Assembly (NCBI GenBank): GCA_030586765.1
Contig: JAUQZZ010000003.1
Coordinates: 1-31,825, forward strand
Length of the DNA: 31,825 nucleotides
Direction of reading: 5' to 3'
Source of the DNA: Candidatus Brocadiales bacterium
GTDB lineage: Bacteria > Planctomycetota > Brocadiia > Brocadiales > Bathyanammoxibiaceae
In this document: piece after piece, positions 23,027 through 30,802 of the stretch
Position numbering within the stretch: the stretch's first letter is position 1
How the letters are laid out: each line of letters starts with the position of its first letter
The notes under the pieces: model-generated
Databases searched by the model: none
Told to the model about the DNA's origin: nothing
What the model saw: only the letters and a program-made list of their open reading frames with translations
Translations under genes and position numbers: made by a program

Positions 23027-24070
23027 ATGGAATATACCTTAAGCCAGATATGTTCCATCACTGGTGGCAGACTGGTGGGGGATGGTAGTGTGAGGATTAC
23101 AGGGGTGGGAAGCCTGGAGGGGGCCAGGCCAGGGGACATTTCTTTTGTAAAGGGAGAAGGGTTAGTAAAGAAGGCCTTAAATACCAGGGCCTCTGCCCTT
23201 CTTTCCCATAGGGATATACCTGAATTGGCCAGACCTCTCATTATATCTGATAACCCCTTTCTGGCCTTTGTGAGGCTTCTGGAGGTGGTTGCCAAGGAGA
23301 AGGTCGGGCAGCCCATGGGAGTCCACCCCTCAGCCCTTGTCTCTAAGGGTGCCTCTATTGGCAAGGATGTTTCCGTAGGAGCCTATAGCGTCGTTGAAGA
23401 GGGGGCAGTGATAGGGGACCGAGTTACCATATACCCTCTTGTTTATATTGGGCGGGGCTCTAAGGTGGGAGAGGATACGGTTATCTACCCACAGGTTTCC
23501 GTAAGGGAAGAGGTGATTATCGGGCGGAGGGTAGTAATCCATTCGGGCACCGTTATAGGTGGGGACGGTTTTGGCTATCTTCAGGTAAAGGGACGCCACG
23601 TGAAGATACCCCAGGTGGGGACGGTAGAGATTGGTGATGATGTGGAGATAGGGTCTAATGTTACCGTTGCTCGGTCCACCCTGGATAAGACAGTGATAGG
23701 CCGTGGCGTAAAGATAGACAACCATTCTCATGTGGCCCATAACGTAATTATAGGTGAGGATTCTATGCTCATTGCCTACGCAAAGATTGCAGGGGGGGCC
23801 GTTGTGGGTAAGAAGGTGATGATAGCAGAGGATGTAGGCATAACCGACCACGCAGTGATAGGAGATGGCTGCACCATTGGCGGTGGCTCCAATGTGTACA
23901 AGAGCCTTCCCCCTGGCGCCATTGTGTGGGGTTCACCTGCAAAACCTATGATGGAGGAGAAGAGACTCCAAGCCCTTTTGAGAAAACTCCCATCTATGCG
24001 AGAGGGCCTCAAGCAGATATATAAAAGGTTAAAAGAAAAAGGGGTATTAGAAGAGGATTTAAAGATATAG
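23027..24070 (+). CDS. lpxD: UDP-3-O-acylglucosamine N-acyltransferase
   Basis: The 347-residue protein adds the second acyl chain to UDP-GlcN in lipid A synthesis, using 3-hydroxyacyl-ACP. The N-terminal uridine-binding domain (about 1-98) is followed by the left-handed beta-helix of hexapeptide repeats from about 100 to 300 (for example IGKDVSVGAYSVVEEGAVIG). The catalytic His is His238 in HSHVAHNV. A helical C-terminus closes the trimer. GGAGG lies 5 nt before the ATG. No lpxA, lpxC, fabZ or bamA is next to it, so the usual bamA-skp-lpxD-fabZ-lpxA cluster is broken up here. Its presence points to an outer membrane. Confidence 0.95.
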   Translation: MEYTLSQICSITGGRLVGDGSVRITGVGSLEGARPGDISFVKGEGLVKKALNTRASALLSHRDIPELARPLIISDNPFLAFVRLLEVVAKEKVGQPMGVHPSALVSKGASIGKDVSVGAYSVVEEGAVIGDRVTIYPLVYIGRGSKVGEDTVIYPQVSVREEVIIGRRVVIHSGTVIGGDGFGYLQVKGRHVKIPQVGTVEIGDDVEIGSNVTVARSTLDKTVIGRGVKIDNHSHVAHNVIIGEDSMLIAYAKIAGGAVVGKKVMIAEDVGITDHAVIGDGCTIGGGSNVYKSLPPGAIVWGSPAKPMMEEKRLQALLRKLPSMREGLKQIYKRLKEKGVLEEDLKI

Positions 24071-24097
24071 TCTCCTAATACCCCTCTAGGATTTTTT
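24041..24097. terminator. Bidirectional terminator between lpxD and FBP aldolase/phosphatase
   Basis: GGGGTATTAG (24041-24050) and CTAATACCCC (24075-24084) pair perfectly, with an additional AGA/TCT pairing inward. On the plus strand T6 follows at 24092-24097; on the minus strand CCCCTTTTTCTTTT follows. The left arm lies inside the last codons of lpxD. It serves both convergent genes. Confidence 0.8.
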
Positions 24098-24109
24098 AGA
24101 AGAAAGTCT

Positions 24110-25246
24110 CTAGTTTCCTACCTCGACTGGTTCCTTAGCGGCTTCCCTTACCACAAAGCGCTTCTCCAGCTTCTTCATCTTCTCTACTATTCCACCGTAT
24201 TCTAGCTCTTCGTAGTGGAGCATAGCTGGGCCAGAGAAGCCCTGGCGTCTTATCTCTGTGGCCTTGAGGGATACGTTTTGTCTGACCCAATCCCAGTAGG
24301 GATGGTCAAAGGCATCGGCAGGCTCGGTGAGCTTACCGTTACGGACGCAGAAGGCTGCGCAGGTAACCACTACTGGTCCATCAAAGTAGGAGATGGTTGT
24401 GTTGAGCTTGCAGGGCATCATTGGGCCTACGTGGCTGCCCCTCATGGTCCCTGCTGCGTAGTGGCCTATACTATAAGGGGAGAGCACCTCGCCCGTAGCG
24501 GGGAACTGTGCCTGAACCCTCACCAGCATTACAGGGTCGTCCTTCCCTGTGTATTTTCCTGCTATGTTGTGGAGCCTCTGGGTGCTGGCTACTACTGCCT
24601 GGTCGCCGGTACTTCTTGACCAGATAGATTCTACGACAAATCTGGAGTTATCCCTGAGCAGGGCGGCTATGTCATAGGTGTCCTCTGGGGAACAGAGTTC
24701 TATTATACGGTCCCCTTCAGTGTAGTTTACGTCCATAATTACGAACCTGAATCCCTTAGCCATAGAGGGGCTGAGCATAAGACCAGGGCAATGCATAATG
24801 TCTGCAAAGCCTAGGAAAAGTGGGAGATTGTAGGCCCCTGGCTCGGTCTTATCTGCGGCAAAGAAGAGGAAGGGTTCATTAGGTCTCTCCTCTATCTCCA
24901 TCTCTGCCACAGAAGGTCCCAGACCCTTCACGTTTCCAGAGAAGGCGTCCTTTAAGAGGTCTTGGCCTGCACCGTAAAGACCCTGCTCCTTGGCCACCTT
25001 GGTTCCAGCTACAAAGGCATTCCAGGCTAGCCTATGGATATCCTCGTTAAGCCTACCCCTGGTGTGGGTCATTAGTATGGCTATATCATCGCCAGTGGAA
25101 CTGATGTACGAATCTATTAAAAGGCCCTTTCTAGTGCCGTTAGCCTCTATATGGTCCCTCACCGTCTTCATCAACTGGGCACTGGGCTTGATGTGTCCAC
25201 CAATACTGCCTACATCGGCCTTAATTACACTGAGGGTCATTTTCAT
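24110..25246 (-). CDS. fbp: Bifunctional fructose-1,6-bisphosphate aldolase/phosphatase (archaeal type)
   Basis: The 378-residue protein is a class V FBPase-type aldolase/phosphatase. It condenses the triose phosphates and removes phosphate to give fructose 6-phosphate, making gluconeogenesis irreversible. Visible segments are the opening KMTLSVIKADVGSIGGH (Asp11, His18), IDSYISSTGDDIAILMTHTRG (metal-binding Asp53/Asp54), and LHNIAGKYTGKDDPVM with Tyr232 and Lys235. Lys235 is by spacing the Schiff-base Lys (Tyr229/Lys232 in Thermoproteus). The C-terminal FDHPYWDWVR is also typical. The enzyme is found in thermophilic archaea and deep-branching thermophilic bacteria. Promoter at 25320-25347; convergent with lpxD. 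Confidence 0.96.
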   Translation of the reverse strand: MKMTLSVIKADVGSIGGHIKPSAQLMKTVRDHIEANGTRKGLLIDSYISSTGDDIAILMTHTRGRLNEDIHRLAWNAFVAGTKVAKEQGLYGAGQDLLKDAFSGNVKGLGPSVAEMEIEERPNEPFLFFAADKTEPGAYNLPLFLGFADIMHCPGLMLSPSMAKGFRFVIMDVNYTEGDRIIELCSPEDTYDIAALLRDNSRFVVESIWSRSTGDQAVVASTQRLHNIAGKYTGKDDPVMLVRVQAQFPATGEVLSPYSIGHYAAGTMRGSHVGPMMPCKLNTTISYFDGPVVVTCAAFCVRNGKLTEPADAFDHPYWDWVRQNVSLKATEIRRQGFSGPAMLHYEELEYGGIVEKMKKLEKRFVVREAAKEPVEVGN

Positions 25247-25319
25247 TTTCTATCTCCCACAAATGCCTGTATGCTGTATGAATTCTTTCTCCTGGTTGGT
25301 TATGTAAAGAGGACAACTT

Positions 25320-25347
25320 ATTATACTTATGTAATCTTAAAAATCAA
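25320..25347 (-). promoter_or_regulatory. Sigma70-like promoter of the FBP aldolase/phosphatase gene
   Basis: On the minus strand TTGATT (25347-25342), a 16-bp spacer and a perfect TATAAT (25325-25320). Predicted start near 25313, leaving a leader of about 67 nt. Confidence 0.65.
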
Positions 25348-25415
25348 CCCATATTTTGCCCTTTCATTATTTTATTGACAAGGGAATCCCACGGCTGGTA
25401 GGTTTAGGCGGGATT

Positions 25416-26213
25416 ATGAGGCAGACAGCCAAGGAAACAAATTTCATAAAGTTTTTGGGCACAGCTGGGGCACGCTTTGTGGTATCTACCCAGCTCAGGG
25501 CCTCGGGAGGTGTGTGGTTCTCCCTGGACGGGGTAAATATCCTGGGAGACCCAGGGCCAGGGAGCTTGGTGCGCTGTGTTTCCAGCAGGCCAAAGCTCAA
25601 CCCTGCCCATCTGGACGCTATTATTGTAACCCACAGACACCTGGACCACTGCGGGGATGTAAATATAATGATAGAGGCCATGACAGAAGGGGGTACAAAG
25701 AAGAAGGGTGTCCTCTTCGCCCCAAGGCAGGCCCTGGAGGAAGACCCTGTAGTATTTCTCTATATACGGAAGTTTTTGGAAAAGATAGAGGTACTCAAGG
25801 AGGGAGGGACCTACAGGGTGAAGGATATATCCTTTTCCACCCCCCTCAAGCACCAGCACCCAGCAGAGACCTACGGGATAAACTTCCAGACCTCCCGATG
25901 CACGATATCCTGGGTAGTGGACACCTGCTTCTTCCCCGACCTCCTCAAACATTACAGGGGGGATGTCCTTATTCTGAATGCCGTGAGGTTTAAGGATGAA
26001 AACGACAAAGAAAAGGGCATATATCATCTTAATTTTGACGACATCAAGGGGATGGTCAAGGAGCTAAAACCCAGGCTGACCATCCTCACCCACTTTGGCA
26101 TGAAGATGCTCCATGCCCGCCCCCATGAGCTGGCCATGCAACTCTCTAATGAAATAGGCTGCAAGGTACTTGCAGCCAGTGACGGGATGAGAGTGGATTT
26201 AACTCAGCTTTAA
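25416..26213 (+). CDS. MBL-fold metallo-hydrolase
   Basis: The 265-residue product has the metallo-beta-lactamase fold. THRHLDHCGD places metal ligands at His73, His75, Asp77 and His78. Later candidates are the His residues in LKHQHPAETYG, Asp in VVDTCF and His in LTHFG. The N-terminus FLGTAGARFVVSTQLRASGG resembles the RNase Z/PhnP-like subgroup, where the first strand leads to a small-ligand pocket. The substrate is unknown. ATG 25416 is chosen over TTG 25356, which would add 20 residues unlike the family. The gene stands alone between the FBP aldolase/phosphatase promoter and the next operon. Confidence 0.85.
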   Translation: MRQTAKETNFIKFLGTAGARFVVSTQLRASGGVWFSLDGVNILGDPGPGSLVRCVSSRPKLNPAHLDAIIVTHRHLDHCGDVNIMIEAMTEGGTKKKGVLFAPRQALEEDPVVFLYIRKFLEKIEVLKEGGTYRVKDISFSTPLKHQHPAETYGINFQTSRCTISWVVDTCFFPDLLKHYRGDVLILNAVRFKDENDKEKGIYHLNFDDIKGMVKELKPRLTILTHFGMKMLHARPHELAMQLSNEIGCKVLAASDGMRVDLTQL

Positions 26214-26242
26214 TTCTTTATACGGTAACAGGATTCTATTCC

Positions 26243-26271
26243 TTGACGTGTCTTTTTGGGTCTGTTATTAT
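26243..26271 (+). promoter_or_regulatory. Sigma70-like promoter of the YkgJ-like/psd pair
   Basis: TTGACG (26243-26248), a 17-bp spacer and TATTAT (26266-26271). The predicted start near 26278 leaves an 18-nt leader before ATG 26296 and excludes the GTG at 26248 as a start. Confidence 0.65.
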
Positions 26272-26295
26272 CTCCTTAACTTAAAGGAGATAGGC

Positions 26296-26628
26296 ATGGC
26301 GAGGGGAAGGTTAAGTTATCTCTGGCAAAAGCTGGAGGAGGGTTGGGGCAAGCTTCGGAGATTTTATCTCGTCCACTATAGAGAAGACTACGTCCAGGGC
26401 CAAGTGCGATGGAGGCAGGGTGCTTGCCGGCGCTGTGGGAGTTGCTGCAGAATTATGTTTCGCTGTCCCCACCTCATTACTGAAAACCAGTGCTCCATCT
26501 ACTACTGCCGCTATAAACAGTGTAAGGCCTTTCCCATAGATGACCGAGACCTAAAATATCTCAGGCATACCTGCGGATTCTCTTTCTTAAGGCCAAAAGA
26601 GGCAAGGTTTACACAGAGGGCATCATGA
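26296..26628 (+). CDS. YkgJ-like cysteine-rich putative metal-chelating protein
   Basis: The 110-residue basic protein has the pattern CRRCGSCCRIMFRCPHL followed by CSIYYCRYKQCKAFP. This fits the YkgJ/UPF0153 zinc- or iron-chelating family (CxxCGxCC ... CxIYxxRPxxCRxFP) with Tyr replacing the usual Pro after Arg. No signal peptide is visible. The start at 26296 is supported by AAAGGAG 7 nt upstream and by the promoter position. Its TGA overlaps the psd ATG (ATGA), so the two are translationally coupled. A function in lipid metabolism is a guess from context only. Confidence 0.8.
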   Translation: MARGRLSYLWQKLEEGWGKLRRFYLVHYREDYVQGQVRWRQGACRRCGSCCRIMFRCPHLITENQCSIYYCRYKQCKAFPIDDRDLKYLRHTCGFSFLRPKEARFTQRAS

Positions 26629-27275
26629 GACTGCCTGTTTCCCCATATGCCTTGCAGGAGTTGTTCATGTTTAGCGCCTTTTTATCCCTTGCCATAGGGT
26701 ACTCTCTTAGGGTCTTTCCTTGGTTAAGTATCCTTTGCATCCTTGCTTTGGCCTTCCTCTGGTATTTCTTCAGGGACCCAGAGAGGGTCATTTTGAGGTC
26801 CAATAGCAGGCTCCTTTCCCCTGCTGACGGTAGGGTGGTGGAGATTGCCTCAGTGAAGGAGGATGATTTTCTAAAGGGTGAGGCCTTGAAGATAGGTGTC
26901 TTTATGTCCCTCTTTGATGTCCATGTAAACAGGATGCCCTGCAGTGGCAGGGTAGAGTTCTTGGCGCATCGGAACGGACGTTTTTTTGATGCCCGTAGTC
27001 CCGAGGCCTCCATACGGAATGAGTGTAAACTAATAGGCCTTGTGGCCGATGGCGGCAAGAAATTTCTGGTGAAGCAGATTGCAGGCCTGGTGGCCAGGCG
27101 GATCGTTTGTCCCTTGAACATAGGGGACCACCTGGAGCAGGGGCAAAGGTTTGGTATGGTAAAATTCGGCTCCAGGGTGGAACTCTATATACCCAAGGAC
27201 CAGCCCGTTCATATAAGGGTGAGGGAAGGCCAGAAGGTCAAGGCCGGGATAACCGTCCTGGCAGAACTTATCTAA
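26625..27275 (+). CDS. psd: Phosphatidylserine decarboxylase proenzyme (short, archaeal/Bacillota type)
   Basis: This 216-residue integral or peripheral membrane enzyme makes phosphatidylethanolamine. Two hydrophobic segments lie at about 14-30 and 32-49. The catalytic part begins YFFRDPER, then SPADGRV, FMSLFDVHVNR, and the self-cleavage site Gly182-Ser183 in VKFGSRVEL, which gives the pyruvoyl group. The length is that of the short Psd class that usually sits next to pssA. No pssA follows within the window: the next gene is an SDR after 166 bp. Confidence 0.95.
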   Translation: MRLPVSPYALQELFMFSAFLSLAIGYSLRVFPWLSILCILALAFLWYFFRDPERVILRSNSRLLSPADGRVVEIASVKEDDFLKGEALKIGVFMSLFDVHVNRMPCSGRVEFLAHRNGRFFDARSPEASIRNECKLIGLVADGGKKFLVKQIAGLVARRIVCPLNIGDHLEQGQRFGMVKFGSRVELYIPKDQPVHIRVREGQKVKAGITVLAELI

Positions 27276-27441
27276 GGATGTCGAGACCTCTGAAAGTCAG
27301 TCAACCGGGCTAGGGGGGTCATGCCAGAGGCAGATCCGCCTTAGGCGGATGCGGCCCTGGAAAGGCGCTAGACCTGCATATGGCACGGGGCCGCCTATCC
27401 ATTTTCTACTCTTGATGTTATAATAAAAAGGTCTTGTCACC
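27276..27441 (+). other. GC-rich intergenic region with nested inverted repeats
   Basis: Between psd and the SDR gene lie three consecutive stems: TGCC/GGCA (27323-27333), ATCCGCC-TTA-GGCGGAT (27335-27351), and GCGGCCC/GGGCCGC (27352-27358 with 27388-27394). No U-run follows, so this is not a standard terminator. TATAAT at 27419-27424 could be a -10 element for the SDR operon, but no good -35 box is seen. The signal might be a structured RNA, a palindromic repeat or a transcript-processing site; I cannot decide. Confidence 0.45.
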
Positions 27442-28200
27442 TTGAGACTGAAAAATAAAGTGGCCCTCATTAGCGGTGGTGGGACGGGGATAGGTAAGGC
27501 CACCGCCTTACTTTTTTCAAGAGAGGGGGCGAAGGTTGCCATATCAGGTAGGAGAAAAGAGCCCCTGGAAGAAACCGTCTCCGAGATTAATACCTCAGGC
27601 GGAAAGGCTGTCCTTATCCAGGGAGATGTCTCCGTGGTAAAGGAAGCCAAGGCCATGGTAGATAAATCGGTGAAGGCCTTTGGCAGACTGGATATCCTGG
27701 TTAATAATGCCGGTGTGGATTATAAACCTGGCAACATCCCAGAGACAGAGGAAGAAGAATGGGATGTTACAATGGATATCAACGTAAAGGGAGTATACCT
27801 CCTGAGCAAGTTTGCTGTACCCGAGCTGGAAAAGACCAGGGGGAACATCATAAATATCTCCTCCGTTATAGGTATGGTGGGTTGTCCTGGTGCCATAGCC
27901 TATACCACCTCTAAGGGTGCGGTGTTGAATCTTACCAGGAGTATGGCCATAGACCTGGCACCAAGGATTCGTGTGAATTGTATCTGCCCGGGTATTGTAG
28001 ATACCCCCATGGCCAGGAGGTGGATAGGGAGGGCAAAAGAACCTGAGGCCCTTCTGCGGAAGGTCCTCGAGGACTATCCCCTGGGAAGGATGGGCCAGCC
28101 CGAGGACATAGCCTACGCAGCCCTATACTTTGCCTCTGAGGAGGCAGGCTGGGTTACAGGGGCTGTCCTGCCAGTGGATGGTGGGTTTACAGCGGGATAG
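27442..28200 (+). CDS. SDR-family NAD(P)-dependent oxidoreductase
   Basis: The 252-residue classical short-chain dehydrogenase has cofactor site GGGTGIG (12-18), Arg37/Arg38 after the second strand (suggesting NADP), NNAG (88-91), and catalytic Asn114, Ser141, Tyr154 and Lys158. The C-terminus GAVLPVDGGFTAG is usual. The start is TTG at 27442 with AAGG about 10 nt upstream. It resembles FabG and glucose-1-dehydrogenase-like enzymes, but a true fabG exists in the fatty-acid operon, so the substrate is open. It begins the tight set SDR-ribE-pdxA-rsmA-khtT-antiporter. Confidence 0.9.
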   Translation: MRLKNKVALISGGGTGIGKATALLFSREGAKVAISGRRKEPLEETVSEINTSGGKAVLIQGDVSVVKEAKAMVDKSVKAFGRLDILVNNAGVDYKPGNIPETEEEEWDVTMDINVKGVYLLSKFAVPELEKTRGNIINISSVIGMVGCPGAIAYTTSKGAVLNLTRSMAIDLAPRIRVNCICPGIVDTPMARRWIGRAKEPEALLRKVLEDYPLGRMGQPEDIAYAALYFASEEAGWVTGAVLPVDGGFTAG

Positions 28201-28207
28201 AGGAGAC

Positions 28208-28852
28208 ATGTTTACAGGTATAATTGAGACGATGGGCAAGGTAGCCGAGGTTAGCAGGGCAAGCCAGGGGGGTAGGTTATGGGTACATGTGGGCCCCCTG
28301 GCAAAAGAGCTGAGGGTAGGGGATAGCCTATCCATTGACGGGGTTTGCCTCACAGTGGTGGCTGTTAAGGGCGACGTGGTAAACTTCGATGTCTCCCAGG
28401 AGACCTTTAAACGCTCTACCCTGGGCGAACTAAGGCCAGGCGATAAGGTAAATATTGAAAGGGCCCTCAGGGTAGGTGACCGCCTGGGAGGACACTTCGT
28501 CCAGGGCCACGTGGACGGCACAGCCGCCATTAAGAAAAAGGAGGAAGGCCAGGGACAGTGCACCATGTGGTTTTCTGTAGGAAAGGAACTCTCTCAGAAC
28601 ATGTTGGAGAAGGGTTCTGTGGCTGTGGATGGGGTAAGTCTGACTGTAGTGGATATAGCCCCTTCAGTCTTCTCGGTGGTACTGATCCCCCACACCCTGA
28701 CAAATACAACCCTTGGCCTGAAAAAGATAGGCGATAGGGTGAACGTAGAGACAGACATCCTGGGCAAGTGGGTGAGAAGGCTCCAGGCCGCATGGACAGG
28801 TAGGGAAGAGGGACTTACCAAAGAGGTGCTCAGGGCCAAGGGCTTCGAATAA
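28208..28852 (+). CDS. ribE: Riboflavin synthase, alpha subunit
   Basis: The 214-residue protein dismutates two dimethylribityllumazine molecules to riboflavin. It has two lumazine-binding repeats: MFTGIIETMG with LSIDGVCLTVV in the first half, and GHFVQGHVDGT with VAVDGVSLTVVD in the second. The ATG at 28208 is placed 7 nt after the SDR stop with GAGGAG overlapping that stop. An earlier in-frame start inside the SDR gene would add 26 unrelated residues. ribD, ribBA and ribH are not nearby, and no FMN riboswitch pattern is seen upstream. Confidence 0.96.
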   Translation: MFTGIIETMGKVAEVSRASQGGRLWVHVGPLAKELRVGDSLSIDGVCLTVVAVKGDVVNFDVSQETFKRSTLGELRPGDKVNIERALRVGDRLGGHFVQGHVDGTAAIKKKEEGQGQCTMWFSVGKELSQNMLEKGSVAVDGVSLTVVDIAPSVFSVVLIPHTLTNTTLGLKKIGDRVNVETDILGKWVRRLQAAWTGREEGLTKEVLRAKGFE

Positions 28853-28853
28853 T

Positions 28854-29846
28854 ATGGAGAAGGTTAGCAGAAAGATAATAGGTATCACCATGGGCGACCC
28901 CTGCGGCATAGGGCCAGAGGTAGTGTTAAAGGCTATGGCCTCTAAAGAACTTTCTCACGAGGGCCCCTTGCTAATAATCGGTTCGGAGGCTGTGCTTCGG
29001 GAGACGGCTAAGGGTCTGAAGCTACCTCTTGAGCCCGAGGGCAGAGACGTAGAGGTCCTTGACCTGGATAACTTTGACCTGGAAGGGCTGGGCTTAAGGG
29101 CCCCCAGCAAAGAAGCTGGTAAGGCCTCCATCGAATACATCTTCAGGGGGATAGACCTGGCCCTCAGAGGGGATATAGGGGCCCTTGTGACGGCTCCCAT
29201 AAGCAAGGAGGCCATCCGCATGGCGGGTTACCCTTACTCAGGGCATACCTCCATCTTGAAAGAGCTCACAGGTGCTCCCAGGGCAGTTATGATGATGCTT
29301 GGAGGTAATCTCCGTGTCTCCTTTGTCACTATCCACATACCTTTAAAAGAAGTCCCAGCGCTAATTAACACGGAGGACATACTTTCTGCTATAAGAATCA
29401 CCACCCGTGGCCTTAGGGAACTTTTCTCCATTTCTGAGCCCAGGCTGGTAGTCTGCGCCCTTAATCCCCACGCAGGAGAAGGGGGCTTGATGGGTTCTGA
29501 GGAGGAAGAGATAGTTCTGCCTGCTGTAATGCAAGCACAGGAGGAGGAAATTAACTGTGTGGGACCTATGGCCTCGGATGTGGCCTTTTATAAGGCCTCC
29601 CAGGGGGAGTTCGATGCAGTAGTATCTCTCTATCATGACCAGGGCACCATTCCCATAAAACTTCTTGCCTTCCAGAGGGGTGTCAATCTTACCCTTGGTA
29701 TTTCCATAGTGCGAACCTCTCCCACCCACGGTACGGCCTTTGATATTGCAGGGAAGGGTATAGCAGACCCAGGCTCCATGCTAGAGGCAATTAAGGTGGC
29801 GGGTCACCTCTCAAGACTTGGTAGGCCTTTGGTGGCCTACTACTAA
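28854..29846 (+). CDS. pdxA: 4-hydroxythreonine-4-phosphate dehydrogenase
   Basis: The 330-residue NAD-dependent enzyme of pyridoxal-5'-phosphate synthesis (DXP-dependent route) works before PdxJ. Segments are ITMGDPCGIGPEV, APISKEAI, GHTSIL, and the metal-binding histidines His161 (TIHIPL), His206 (NPHAGEGG) and His261 (YHDQG), followed by RTSPTHGTAFDIAGKG. Its ATG lies 1 nt after the ribE stop. The PdxA2 sugar-acid-phosphate branch is related; the biosynthetic neighbourhood (ribE, rsmA) favours PdxA. Confidence 0.93.
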   Translation: MEKVSRKIIGITMGDPCGIGPEVVLKAMASKELSHEGPLLIIGSEAVLRETAKGLKLPLEPEGRDVEVLDLDNFDLEGLGLRAPSKEAGKASIEYIFRGIDLALRGDIGALVTAPISKEAIRMAGYPYSGHTSILKELTGAPRAVMMMLGGNLRVSFVTIHIPLKEVPALINTEDILSAIRITTRGLRELFSISEPRLVVCALNPHAGEGGLMGSEEEEIVLPAVMQAQEEEINCVGPMASDVAFYKASQGEFDAVVSLYHDQGTIPIKLLAFQRGVNLTLGISIVRTSPTHGTAFDIAGKGIADPGSMLEAIKVAGHLSRLGRPLVAYY

Positions 29847-29885
29847 GGCGTTAAGGGCCTTCCTGAACCTAAAGGTGGATGGCAC

Positions 29886-30800
29886 ATGACCGTAGCACCC
29901 ATTCCCCTTACACCATCGGCACTAAGGGCCGCCTTTCAAGAAAGGGGCATCATCCCAAAGAAAGGGCTAGGTCAGAATTTCCTTATAGACCAGAATATTC
30001 TCCACGTGATAGTGGAGGCCGCAGGGCTGGAAAAATCTGACCTAGTACTGGAGATAGGTACTGGGGTGGGTTCCCTAACCATGTTTCTAGCTGAGAAGGT
30101 CTATAAGGTCCTTTCTGTAGAGATAGACACAAGGCTTTTTAATTATGCTAAGGCGGGCCTGACGTCCTATGCGAATATCTATCTGCTAAACAGGGATATC
30201 CTCAGGTCCAAGACCACCATTGACCAGCAGGTGGAAGACCAGCTTAAGGACTGGCTCCAGGAAGGGGGCTTGAGGCTGAAGGTAGTAGCCAATCTGCCCT
30301 ATCACATCAGCACCCCTGTGATAATAGCCCTCCTGGAGGGGAATCTGCCTATAGAGCTAATGGTTCTTACTCTACAAAGGGACATCGTGGACAGGCTGAT
30401 GGCTAGTCCAGGCACCAAGGACTACGGTATCCTCTCCGTGGTGGCTCGTGTCTTTTCTGAGATAGAGGTGCTGAGGACCCTTCCTCCTGAGGTATTTTGG
30501 CCTGAGCCTCAGGTGGAATCTGCAATAGTAAGACTTCACGTAAGAAAGGAGGAGGCCTGTAGGAAGATATCCAACTACGGTCTTTTCAGCAGGCTTGTAA
30601 GGGGGGTGTTTCAAACCAGGAGAAAGATCCTCCTTAACAGCCTTCTTATGCTGGGCATACCCTCCTTGAGCAAGGAGGCTGCACTAGAGATGCTCAGGAG
30701 GTTGGACGTCCACCCCCAGGCAAGGGGGGAGGCATTGCCCTTAGAAGGGTTTATTGCCCTGGCTAAAGAACTAGAACTCTTTGGGAAAGAGGAGGGGTAA
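29886..30800 (+). CDS. rsmA: 16S rRNA (adenine(1518)-N6/adenine(1519)-N6)-dimethyltransferase
   Basis: The 304-residue KsgA family methyltransferase dimethylates two adenines near the 3' end of 16S rRNA. Motifs are KKGLGQNFLID, the SAM-binding LEIGTGVGSLT (motif I), SVEID (II) and VVANLPYHISTPV (motif IV, NLPY). The C-terminal domain has FWPEPQVESAIVRL and VRGVFQTRRKILLNSL. AAGGTGG precedes the ATG. The pdxA-rsmA order is common in bacteria. Confidence 0.96.
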   Translation: MTVAPIPLTPSALRAAFQERGIIPKKGLGQNFLIDQNILHVIVEAAGLEKSDLVLEIGTGVGSLTMFLAEKVYKVLSVEIDTRLFNYAKAGLTSYANIYLLNRDILRSKTTIDQQVEDQLKDWLQEGGLRLKVVANLPYHISTPVIIALLEGNLPIELMVLTLQRDIVDRLMASPGTKDYGILSVVARVFSEIEVLRTLPPEVFWPEPQVESAIVRLHVRKEEACRKISNYGLFSRLVRGVFQTRRKILLNSLLMLGIPSLSKEAALEMLRRLDVHPQARGEALPLEGFIALAKELELFGKEEG

Positions 30801-30802
30801 CT

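Noticed and set aside
25356..25415. TTG start for the MBL-fold gene
   Set aside because: The extra 20 residues are not part of the fold and the stretch is AT-rich promoter-like sequence; ATG 25416 is preferred, though without a strong ribosome-binding site.
27276..27441. FMN riboswitch or small SRP RNA upstream of the SDR-ribE genes
   Set aside because: Neither the conserved RFN helices nor the SRP GGAAGG tetraloop region can be found; only simple inverted repeats are seen.
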